NCBI GenBank assembly: GCA_029246285.1
Contig: JAQWNW010000027.1
Span: 1 to 64,000, forward strand
Length of the DNA: 64,000 bases
Source: Paracoccaceae bacterium
GTDB taxonomy: Bacteria; Pseudomonadota; Alphaproteobacteria; Rhodobacterales; Rhodobacteraceae
Reading direction: 5' to 3'
Part shown: positions 56,512 to 64,000 of the stretch, piece after piece
Layout: each line of letters opens with the position of its first letter
Numbering within the stretch: position 1 is the first letter of the stretch
Made by a program: the position numbers and the translations under genes
Notes under the pieces: model-generated
What the model saw: only the letters and a program-made list of their open reading frames with translations
What the model was told of the DNA's origin: nothing
The model's database searches: none

Positions 56512-56595
56512 AACTCGACTTAATAAAGTAATTCATCCAAAACAAGCGTTTGTTAATTAATTGCATTATTTTTACAAAAATAATATCATTTTCAA

Positions 56596-57486
56596 ATGCC
56601 TTCAGAGTATATCCAAATTAATGAAAATAAATATTTTGTAAGAACTTGGGGGAATGAAAAGAATCCAAAACTTATGTTACTACATGGATTTCCAGAAAAC
56701 TCAGGAGCCTGGAGCGCATTAGCAAGATATTTAAAAGATTCCTATTACTTAATAGCCCCAGATCAAAGAGGTTTTGGTTTGAGTTGGTCGCCAAATGAGA
56801 AGAAATATTATAGAATTTCTTCAATTATCAAAGATCTTAAATCCTTAATAAATCACTTTGATGACGAAATGATACTTCTTGGCCACGACTGGGGTGCTGC
56901 GGCTGCTTACGCACTTGCTTTTGCACATCCAGAAATAATTACAAAGTTAATTATTATGAATGGCGTTCATCCTATACTATTTCAAAAAGCCTTACTATCT
57001 GGTGGTGCTCAAACTAAAGCGTCACAATATATAAACTATCTCAGGAAGGATGATGTCGAAAAGGCATTGAAAGCAAATAACTTTGAAAAACTACTGAAAT
57101 TATTTTCAGCACAAATGGATGTCTCTTGGCTAAAAGGAAAAACAAAAGATAGATACCTCGAGGAATGGTCTAGACCTGGAAAATTAAAAACAATGTTAAA
57201 CTGGTATAGGGAATCTCCACTAATCATTCCAACCAACGACAATCCTCAGTTAAACATTGATTTAAGTAACTTAAATTTAATCATAAAATGCCCTCATCTA
57301 TTGATATGGGGTGAGAATGATACTGCACTTTTACCAGAAAGTTATCATGGATTACAAAGATACTGTACAAATCTAAAAATCATTACCATAAATGATGCCG
57401 ATCATTGGCTTCATCACCAAAAACCTAAAGCAATCGCAAAACTAATTGACAATTGGGTGATAAATTCACTTAACGGGAAAGAGTAA
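56596..57486 (+). CDS. Epoxide hydrolase-like alpha/beta hydrolase
   Basis: A 296-residue alpha/beta hydrolase. The nucleophile elbow LLGHDWGAAAAYALAFAHPE carries Asp rather than Ser, as in epoxide hydrolases and haloalkane dehalogenases. Oxyanion region LLHGFPENSGAW and the catalytic His in NDADHWLHHQKP are also present; the ligand-binding lid includes LNWYRESPL. HGFPE favours epoxide hydrolase. The substrate is unknown. parE follows after 54 bases. Confidence 0.83.
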   Translation: MPSEYIQINENKYFVRTWGNEKNPKLMLLHGFPENSGAWSALARYLKDSYYLIAPDQRGFGLSWSPNEKKYYRISSIIKDLKSLINHFDDEMILLGHDWGAAAAYALAFAHPEIITKLIIMNGVHPILFQKALLSGGAQTKASQYINYLRKDDVEKALKANNFEKLLKLFSAQMDVSWLKGKTKDRYLEEWSRPGKLKTMLNWYRESPLIIPTNDNPQLNIDLSNLNLIIKCPHLLIWGENDTALLPESYHGLQRYCTNLKIITINDADHWLHHQKPKAIAKLIDNWVINSLNGKE

Positions 57487-57540
57487 GCATTGCTCATCAC
57501 AGCCAGATCTGGTTAAAAAAGATAAACTCAAGAGCGGTAT

Positions 57541-59505
57541 ATGGAAAAAGACCTGTTATCTAATAAAAAAACTGAAGAATATAATGCTTCATCGATTGAA
57601 ATTCTTGAAGGCTTAGAGCCGGTACGAAAACGACCCGGAATGTATATCGGCGGAACTGATGAGCGAGCTCTTCACCATCTAGCGGCTGAGATTTTAGATA
57701 ATTCAATGGATGAAGCTGTAGCAGGGCATGCTACAAGGATAGAAATCGAATTAACGGCAGATTATTCTGTAATAGTAAAAGATAACGGTAGAGGAATTCC
57801 AACAGACCCTCACCCAAAATTTCCAAACAAATCAGCCTTAGAGGTCATCCTCTGTACACTTCATTCTGGAGGTAAGTTTTCCGATAAAGCTTATCAAACT
57901 TCAGGTGGATTGCATGGGGTTGGCGCATCCGTAGTTAACGCTTTGTCAGACTCACTCATCGTAGAGGTCACGCGTAATAAAGAGGTGTACGAACAAAGCT
58001 TTTCGAGAGGTATTCCACTTAATCCAATTAAAAAAATAGGAGAGACTTCAAATAAAAAAGGCACCTCAATAAGATTTCATCCCGACCCAGATATCTTTAA
58101 CAATCACCGGTTCAAACCAAAACGATTGATGGCAATGGCTAAATCAAAGGCGTACTTATTTAGCGGTGTTGAAATAAAGTGGAAAACTGAAATAGATGAT
58201 AACGAGACGCCTTTGCAAGCATCGTTTCATTTTCCAGCAGGGTTATCAGATTATTTAGTTGAAAGAATGGGCTCGTCTTCAACTTACTCCGACAACCCTT
58301 TTCATGGCAAAGTTAAGTTTTCAGAAAAATTTCAAACAGACAAAATCGGCTCAGTAGAATGGGCAATAAATTGGACACCTTCACAGGATGGCTTTATTCA
58401 GTCTTATTGCAATACCGTTCCAACTCCAGAAGGCGGCACTCATGAAACAGGTTTTTGGTCAGCAATATTAAAAGGAATAAGATCATACGGAGATCTAGTA
58501 AATAATCGAAAAGCTCAAAATATTATTCGAGAGGATATTACAAATGGTGGATGCGCATTAGTAAGCTGTTTTATCAAAGAACCCGAATTTGTCGGACAGA
58601 CTAAAGATAGATTAGCCACCGTCGAAGCTTCAAAATTAGTGGAAAGCTCTATTAGAGATCATTTTGACAATTGGCTAGCATCTGACAACAAAGCTGCAGG
58701 TGCAATATTAGATTACTTAATTTTAAGATCAGAAGAGCGGCTGCGAAGAAGGCAGGAAAAGGAAACCGCACGAAAATCAGCAACAAAGAAAATGAGACTC
58801 CCAGGCAAACTAGTTGACTGTTCTTCATCTAAACGAGACGGCACAGAACTATTTATAGTTGAAGGTGACAGCGCTGGAGGCTCTGCAAAAATGGCGAGAG
58901 ATCGAAAAACTCAGGCTCTCCTCCCATTGCGTGGAAAAATATTAAATGTCTTAGGTGCAGCATCATCAAAAATTGGAACAAATAATGAGATAAGTGATTT
59001 ATGCCAAGCGCTGGGCGTTGGTATGGGTACTAAATTCAATATAGATGATCTCAGATATGAAAAAATAATTATAATGACTGATGCGGATGTAGATGGCGCC
59101 CACATAGCTAGCCTTTTAATGACATTTTTCTTCACTCAAATGAGACCAATTATTGATAAAGGTCATTTATTTTTAGCCTGCCCACCACTTTTTAGATTAA
59201 CTCAAGGAGCCAAACGCATTTATTGCATAGACGAAACAGAAAAGAATTTACACCTTGAAAACGGGTTAGGCGGTAAAGGTCGAATAGACGTTTCAAGGTT
59301 TAAAGGTCTAGGAGAAATGGATGCAAAAGATCTCAAAGAAACTACAATGGACATCAATTCCAGACAGTTAATTAAAGTTCACATTGATGATGAAGAACCA
59401 GGCGAGACTAGCATGCTCGTTGAGCAACTAATGGGGAAAAAACCAGAGTCTAGGTTCCAGTACATTCAGGAAAATGCACGTTTTGTAGAAGAACTTGACA
59501 TATGA
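57541..59505 (+). CDS. parE: DNA topoisomerase IV subunit B
   Basis: ATPase subunit of topoisomerase IV, needed to decatenate daughter chromosomes. The 654-residue protein has the GHKL region (EILDNSMDEAVAGHATRIEI, KDNGRGIPTDPHPKFP), HTLHSGGKFSD-type sequence (TLHSGGKFSDKAYQTSGGLH), and the TOPRIM motif ELFIVEGDSAGGSAKMARDR with DADVDGAHIASL. Length and the GGTDERALHHLAAEIL form indicate ParE rather than GyrB. Confidence 0.95.
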   Translation: MEKDLLSNKKTEEYNASSIEILEGLEPVRKRPGMYIGGTDERALHHLAAEILDNSMDEAVAGHATRIEIELTADYSVIVKDNGRGIPTDPHPKFPNKSALEVILCTLHSGGKFSDKAYQTSGGLHGVGASVVNALSDSLIVEVTRNKEVYEQSFSRGIPLNPIKKIGETSNKKGTSIRFHPDPDIFNNHRFKPKRLMAMAKSKAYLFSGVEIKWKTEIDDNETPLQASFHFPAGLSDYLVERMGSSSTYSDNPFHGKVKFSEKFQTDKIGSVEWAINWTPSQDGFIQSYCNTVPTPEGGTHETGFWSAILKGIRSYGDLVNNRKAQNIIREDITNGGCALVSCFIKEPEFVGQTKDRLATVEASKLVESSIRDHFDNWLASDNKAAGAILDYLILRSEERLRRRQEKETARKSATKKMRLPGKLVDCSSSKRDGTELFIVEGDSAGGSAKMARDRKTQALLPLRGKILNVLGAASSKIGTNNEISDLCQALGVGMGTKFNIDDLRYEKIIIMTDADVDGAHIASLLMTFFFTQMRPIIDKGHLFLACPPLFRLTQGAKRIYCIDETEKNLHLENGLGGKGRIDVSRFKGLGEMDAKDLKETTMDINSRQLIKVHIDDEEPGETSMLVEQLMGKKPESRFQYIQENARFVEELDI

Positions 59506-59510
59506 CTAAC

Positions 59511-60509
59511 TCAAGTCAGCGATAATACCTTTGTCCAAGTAGATTTGTCTATATTTACAGGATCTTTGAGAACTTCAGCGGTACCTGGTAAACGTGCACC
59601 CTCTTGCTCTTCAACTGCAATCCTTAAACGCTTAATTCTCTCCCAAAATTGATCGCCCGAGAGAACAGATGGATCAATCAAAATATAAGTCTGTCCAAGA
59701 TCATGAGGTGGTCCATCACTCTCTTTCAATCCTTTTACATCTAATGAATTAACGGAACCAGTTAAAGCAGCCGCCATAACCTCAACCATCAAACCAAATC
59801 CCCACCCTTTATAACCGCCTGTAGATAATAGTGAACCTTTTAAAGCTTCGCTTGGATCAGTCGTTGGATTTCCCTCAGAGTCTACAGCCCAGCCAAATGG
59901 AATTTCTTCTCCCGCACCTTTTGCCTTTGTAATTTTACCTAATGCTACTGCGCTGGTAGACTGGTCGAATTGAAACTCAATACCCCCACTTTTTTTAGGC
60001 ACTGACATAGCTATAGGATTTGTACCCAGAACTGGCCTAATACCATTTGGAGGTGCAACTACTGACGATGCGTTCGCGAATCCAATACCAATAAAATTAT
60101 TTTCAGCTATTTGCCTGGTAAAATATCCAAGTGAAGTACATGTGTGGGCTCGAGAAATTCCCAAAAGACAAATTCCATTTTTCTTCACTTTATTTAAGGC
60201 ATACGGAAGACCTCTATGAAAAGCCGCCTGAGCAAAACCAAATTTTGCATCAACCAACACTGCTCCTGGCTTTGTCTCAATAATTTCAGGCTCAACATTG
60301 CCTTTCACTCTACCAGACGAAAGCTGATTACAATAACTTTCTAGATAATATAAGCCACAAATAAGGTTGCCAGTAGCTTCTGCCAGGCGAACCGCTTTTG
60401 AGACTTCTTTAGCAACCCAATCATGAGCACCATGTTTAACTAAAGCTTTAAATGTATTACGCTCAATTTCAGCCAAACTAACAGTTATTTTCTGGTTTGC
60501 GTCAATCAT
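59511..60509 (-). CDS. Ldh-family NAD(P)-dependent oxidoreductase
   Basis: A 332-residue protein of the malate/lactate/ureidoglycolate/sulfolactate dehydrogenase family (not the Rossmann-type LDH). Landmarks are AFHRGLPYALNKVKKNGICL, GISRAHTCTSLGYFTRQIAE, VLGTNPIAMSVPKKSGGIEF and YKGWGFGLMVEVMAAALTGS. Family members oxidise 2-hydroxy acids or act on cyclic imines such as delta-1-piperideine-2-carboxylate. No neighbours narrow the substrate. It lies 20 bases downstream of the ABC-F gene. Confidence 0.87.
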   Translation of the reverse strand: MIDANQKITVSLAEIERNTFKALVKHGAHDWVAKEVSKAVRLAEATGNLICGLYYLESYCNQLSSGRVKGNVEPEIIETKPGAVLVDAKFGFAQAAFHRGLPYALNKVKKNGICLLGISRAHTCTSLGYFTRQIAENNFIGIGFANASSVVAPPNGIRPVLGTNPIAMSVPKKSGGIEFQFDQSTSAVALGKITKAKGAGEEIPFGWAVDSEGNPTTDPSEALKGSLLSTGGYKGWGFGLMVEVMAAALTGSVNSLDVKGLKESDGPPHDLGQTYILIDPSVLSGDQFWERIKRLRIAVEEQEGARLPGTAEVLKDPVNIDKSTWTKVLSLT

Positions 60510-60529
60510 ATTATCCTTCTTTCAAGTTT

Positions 60530-62347
60530 TTAGTTAACCTTTGTTTCAGATAATTCCTCAAGTTTCAACCATTCATCCTCAATTAGAGTTAACTTATTTT
60601 GCAACAAAGTCAGGGCCTTGCTTAATTTCAAGAATCTTTTTTCATCCTTTGAATACAAATCTCCATCAGATAAAATTAACTCTAATTCTGAAATTTTTCC
60701 ACTCAAACGCTCGATCTCTTCTGGAAGTTTTTGTAATCGATGAGATTGAGTAAAACTCAAGCCAATTCGAGAGTTTTGTTTATTTTGATGACCTAATTTT
60801 TTCTTTGTTTTCGCTCGGGACTTGTTATGATCAGATTTCTCAGATTCTTTAAGGAAAATATCTGACCAACCTCCATTATATTCTCGAATTAAACCATCTC
60901 CTAGCATCAAAAGAGTTTTTGTTGAGACACGATTAATAAAATCTCTATCATGGCTTACCAAGATTACTGTTCCCAAATACTCATCAAGCGCCTCCTGCAA
61001 TAAATCCAGAGTTTCAAGATCAAAATCATTTGTCGGCTCATCTAAAACCAACAAATTACTTGATTTTGACAAAATTTTTGCAAGCATCAAACGAGCTTTT
61101 TCTCCTCCAGATAAGGCCCCTACCGGCATACGAGCTTGAATTTCCGAAAATAAAAATTCTTTTAAGTAACCCATAACATGTCGAGGGCGACCGCGAACCA
61201 TGACTTGATCTGAGGCATTTGTAACATTTGTAATTGGATCGGATGTAAGATTTTCCCATAATGACAAATCATCATCCAAGATGTCTCTATTTTGGTCAAA
61301 AATAGCTGGATGTAAATCTGTTCCCATTTTAACTTTTCCAGAGTCTGGCGGTACTTTGCCCGTTAAAATATTTATCAAGGTCGACTTTCCAACACCATTT
61401 GAACCAACAATTGCGATTCTCTCTCCTCTAGCAACCTTTAAGGAAAACTTTCTTATTATTTCATTACCATCAAACGCCTTAGATATATCCATTGCTTCAA
61501 TAACTTTCTGACCAGATTTTATATCAGTATCGATTTCAATTGACTTTAAGCTTTGTCTTTTTATCTTTTCAAATTTCGTTTCCCTTAAATTATCTAATGC
61601 TCTTAATCTACCCATGTTTCTTTTTCGTCGACCAGAAATACCTTCCACTGCCCAGCGAGCCTCGGCTTTTATTTTCATATCTAACTTGTGAGATTGTTGA
61701 TCCTCTTCTTTCCAAATTTTATCTCGCCAATCTTCAAAGGTAATAAATCCTAATTCTCGCTTTCTGACCACGGCTCGATCAACCCAAAAGGTTTGCCTGG
61801 TAAGATTATTTAAGAAAGTTCGGTCATGACTGATAATCAAAAATGAATACTTGGATGAAATCAATTTCCTCTCAAGCCATATTATTCCCTCAATATCCAA
61901 ATGATTGGTAGGCTCATCTAATAACAATAAATCACTTTCTTCAGAAAACAATTTTACCAAGGAGGCTCTTCGTCGCTCACCACCGGAAGCATCCTGGCAT
62001 TTGGTTTTCAGAGATATACCAAGAGTTTCAGCATGATACTCAACCTTGTAATAGTTAGACGGGTCCAAACTAGAGACGGTAAAATCATATAAAGTACCAA
62101 ATTTATCTAATTTGGGGTCTTGCTCCATATATCCGATTGCTGTGCCTTTCGAGACGACTCTGCTACCATAATCGGCTTCTATCTTACCAGAAATAATTTT
62201 AAGAAGAGTTGATTTACCAGAACCATTACACCCAATTAAAGCTGCCCTATCCCCGTCCTTAATAAGCATATTTAGATTTACAAATAACTCTTTATCCCCA
62301 AACTTCAAAGACACATCAGTTAACTGTAATAAAGGACTATTAACCAT
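60530..62347 (-). CDS. ABC-F family ATPase (Uup-like)
   Basis: A 605-residue protein with two ABC domains and no membrane part. First half: LIGCNGSGKSTLLKIISG, DASGGERRRASLVKLF and LLLDEPTNHLD. Second half: IVGSNGVGKSTLINILTG, ALSGGEKARLMLAKILS and LVLDEPTNDFDLETLDLLQE. A linker with KSIEIDTDIKSGQ and a C-terminal coiled-coil (about residues 550-600) are typical of Uup. ABC-F proteins act on ribosomes or on branched DNA intermediates; Uup is the best match. Confidence 0.92.
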   Translation of the reverse strand: MVNSPLLQLTDVSLKFGDKELFVNLNMLIKDGDRAALIGCNGSGKSTLLKIISGKIEADYGSRVVSKGTAIGYMEQDPKLDKFGTLYDFTVSSLDPSNYYKVEYHAETLGISLKTKCQDASGGERRRASLVKLFSEESDLLLLDEPTNHLDIEGIIWLERKLISSKYSFLIISHDRTFLNNLTRQTFWVDRAVVRKRELGFITFEDWRDKIWKEEDQQSHKLDMKIKAEARWAVEGISGRRKRNMGRLRALDNLRETKFEKIKRQSLKSIEIDTDIKSGQKVIEAMDISKAFDGNEIIRKFSLKVARGERIAIVGSNGVGKSTLINILTGKVPPDSGKVKMGTDLHPAIFDQNRDILDDDLSLWENLTSDPITNVTNASDQVMVRGRPRHVMGYLKEFLFSEIQARMPVGALSGGEKARLMLAKILSKSSNLLVLDEPTNDFDLETLDLLQEALDEYLGTVILVSHDRDFINRVSTKTLLMLGDGLIREYNGGWSDIFLKESEKSDHNKSRAKTKKKLGHQNKQNSRIGLSFTQSHRLQKLPEEIERLSGKISELELILSDGDLYSKDEKRFLKLSKALTLLQNKLTLIEDEWLKLEELSETKVN

Positions 62348-62385
62348 GTGACTGAGTTACAAGCTGAATAAATTTATTTCAAGCA

Positions 62386-63558
62386 TCAAACAGATGGCAA
62401 TCTTTTTTCCACTAACTCCACCCAAAAAGAAGTCCCAAATGGAATTGCTTCATCATTAAAATTGTAATTGGGATGGTGAAGTGAAGCTGTATCTCCGTTA
62501 CCTACCCGTATATAAGCTCCTGGTCTCTCTTCTAACATATAGCTAAAATCTTCAGCACCCATAACTTGTGCAGCGTTATTATCAACATTCGCAACACCAG
62601 CAACTTCTTCAGCAACGTCTACCATATAGCTTGTTTCCTTCACAGCATTAACCATAACTGGATACCCTCGTTCATAATTAAGAGTTACCTTGGCATCATA
62701 CGTTAAAGCTGTATTTTCAACTATTTTACGAATTTTCATTTCCGCCATATCTCTAACATCATTTGAAAGAGTCCGAACGGTACCTCGGAGTTGGACTGTC
62801 TGAGGTATCACATTATAAGAATTACTTTCAGTCTGAAAACTTGTAACTGAAACCACTAATGATTTTAATGGATCAGTATTCCGTGAAGCTATGGATTGCA
62901 AAGCAACAACAATTTGAGAGCCTACAAGCGTTGAATCAACTGTCTCTTGAGGTCGAGCAGCGTGCCCTCCTACACCTTCAATATCTAGGGTAAATTGGTC
63001 TGCGGAAGCCATAAATGCACCAGGCCTAATATTAAATTCTCCTATTGGCAGTCCTGGGGCATTATGCATCCCATAAACCTCATTAATACCAAATTCAGAC
63101 ATTAAACCGTCATCACACATTTCCTTAGCACCAGCGCCACCCTCTTCAGCAGGTTGAAATATCACAATCACCGTGCCATCAAAATTTCTTGTTTCAGCTA
63201 AATATTTAGCAGCACCTAAAAGCATGGCTGTGTGACCATCATGTCCACACGCATGCATCTTCCCGTCATGTTTTGAACTATATTCTAGATTTGTTTTCTC
63301 TTGAATAGGAAGAGCGTCCATATCAGCCCTTAAACCAATAACTTTATCAGTATTATTTGTTTTACCCTTAATAACGCCAACCACACCAGTTCTTCCAATA
63401 CCAGTTTTAACAGCATCACAACCAAACGAAGTCAATTTTTCACTAACGATTTTCGAAGTACGATGTGTATCGTACAACAACTCTGGATTCTCATGAAAAT
63501 CTCGGCGCCATTCAGTTATTTCTGAATGCATATCAACAATTCTATTTCTGACTGGCAT
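62386..63558 (-). CDS. M20 family amidohydrolase (hippurate hydrolase-like)
   Basis: A 390-residue zinc-dependent amidohydrolase. It has ITEWRRDFHENPELLYDTHR, LRADMDALPIQEKTNLEY, HACGHDGHTAMLLGAAKYLA and QPAEEGGAGAKEMCDDGLMS with the metal-binding Asp, His and Glu. A dimerisation domain (GVGGHAARPQETVDS) interrupts the catalytic domain. It cleaves N-acyl amino acids or similar amides. The argE-like gene just upstream, 9 bases away, encodes another M20 enzyme. Confidence 0.91.
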   Translation of the reverse strand: MPVRNRIVDMHSEITEWRRDFHENPELLYDTHRTSKIVSEKLTSFGCDAVKTGIGRTGVVGVIKGKTNNTDKVIGLRADMDALPIQEKTNLEYSSKHDGKMHACGHDGHTAMLLGAAKYLAETRNFDGTVIVIFQPAEEGGAGAKEMCDDGLMSEFGINEVYGMHNAPGLPIGEFNIRPGAFMASADQFTLDIEGVGGHAARPQETVDSTLVGSQIVVALQSIASRNTDPLKSLVVSVTSFQTESNSYNVIPQTVQLRGTVRTLSNDVRDMAEMKIRKIVENTALTYDAKVTLNYERGYPVMVNAVKETSYMVDVAEEVAGVANVDNNAAQVMGAEDFSYMLEERPGAYIRVGNGDTASLHHPNYNFNDEAIPFGTSFWVELVEKRLPSV

Positions 63559-63567
63559 AACTAAATC

Positions 63568-64000
63568 TCAATCTGCTGCTAAATCGTCAATTAATCTATC
63601 AAGAAATGCTTCTCCAGCTTGGAACTGCTTAACTGTAATAAATTCATTAGGTTGGTGAGCTTGAGCTATATCTCCTGGACCGCAGATAATTGAAGAATAA
63701 CCCTCTGCTTGAAACTGACCTGCTTCAGTTCCGTATGAAACCACATGCTGTCCGTTATCGCCTGTCAATTTCCTAACTAAGGCTTCCGCAACACCGTTTT
63801 CTTCAGGCTTCAATCCAGGCACACCGTAACCGGCTTCCAAGTTGATAAAACAATCCGAATTTACAGCTTGCATCTCCGCCTCAACCTCACGAACCTTTGT
63901 AGTGTACGCCGCTTGCCAATCTTTTGCATCCTCTGAAGGAATACACCGAAATCCCATTATGAAATAACAGTCTTTCGCTGTAATGTTGTTTGCTGTACCA
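63568..64000 (-). CDS. argE: Acetylornithine deacetylase, partial (N-terminus beyond window)
   Basis: The frame is open from the right edge. The visible 143 or so C-terminal residues begin TANNITAKDCYFIMGFRCIP, the end of the dimerisation domain. They include YGTEAGQFQAEGYSSIICGP and GDIAQAHQPNEFITVKQF, the C-terminal metal-binding and substrate region of ArgE, with His and Glu in AHQPNEF. This favours acetylornithine deacetylase (arginine synthesis) among M20 enzymes. The internal ATG at 63957 is not the true start. Confidence 0.85.
   Translation of the reverse strand, partial: GTANNITAKDCYFIMGFRCIPSEDAKDWQAAYTTKVREVEAEMQAVNSDCFINLEAGYGVPGLKPEENGVAEALVRKLTGDNGQHVVSYGTEAGQFQAEGYSSIICGPGDIAQAHQPNEFITVKQFQAGEAFLDRLIDDLAAD

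Overview
The window is a compact, AT-rich bacterial chromosome segment. Intergenic gaps are short, many neighbouring genes overlap by 1 to 23 bases, and there are no rRNA or tRNA genes, insertion sequences, phage genes or CRISPR arrays. Several gene orders are familiar from Alphaproteobacteria, especially Rhodobacterales: iscR - cysteine desulfurase - sufB - small membrane gene - sufC - sufD - YIP1-like, rpiA - gor - hflK - hflC - DUF2065 - degQ/degP, and cysS - cimA - phytoene-synthase-like. The DMSP lyase DddP, the betaine-type ABC importer and the MttB-like enzymes point to a marine, low-GC, streamlined alphaproteobacterium. The lineage is an inference; a 16S or marker-gene tree would settle it.

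Layout. 1-6.4 kb (minus): Fe-S cluster assembly operon ending in two YIP1-family membrane proteins, led by an IscR-type regulator with a single cysteine in the cluster loop. 6.5-14.3 kb: hydrolase, first MttB-family methyltransferase, guaA, DUF1772, an exported agmatine-deiminase-like protein, tryptophan 2,3-dioxygenase, an acyltransferase. 14.4-19.8 kb: Rieske oxygenase plus GcvT-like protein, divergent from a LysR regulator followed by a GFA-type protein, DUF1330, PhzF and NYN proteins. 19.9-26 kb: thiolase, aldehyde dehydrogenase, small membrane proteins, transporter, a reductive-dehalogenase-like Fe-S protein and an HNH nuclease. 26-31.4 kb: cobalamin biosynthesis genes (cbiD, cobK, cobA, cobB) with alkA and an esterase. 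31.4-40.2 kb: MFS transporter, cimA/cysS operon, aminotransferase, second MttB-family protein, TerC-like protein. 40.2-46.1 kb (minus): degQ, DUF2065, hflC, hflK, gor, rpiA. 46.3-49.6 kb: sdaA, then glnB-glnA behind a candidate sigma-54 promoter. 49.8-55.1 kb: betaine-type ABC importer whose binding-protein gene carries an in-frame stop, then a heme-dependent oxidative N-demethylase-family gene divergent from dddP. 55-64 kb: MATE pump, epoxide-hydrolase-like protein, parE, Ldh-family dehydrogenase, ABC-F ATPase, M20 hydrolase and the 3' part of argE.

Theme. A recurring function is use of methylated osmolytes: import of quaternary amines, DMSP cleavage (DddP), oxidative N-demethylation (HODM family; Rieske plus GcvT-like plus GFA) and corrinoid-dependent demethylation (two MttB homologues, with cobalamin synthesis genes encoded nearby). 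The most notable observations are the nonsense codon in the importer's binding protein, the Rieske/GcvT/LysR/GFA locus, the DddP-HODM divergent pair beside the importer, and a reductive-dehalogenase-like protein. No clearly new mobile or defence system was seen.
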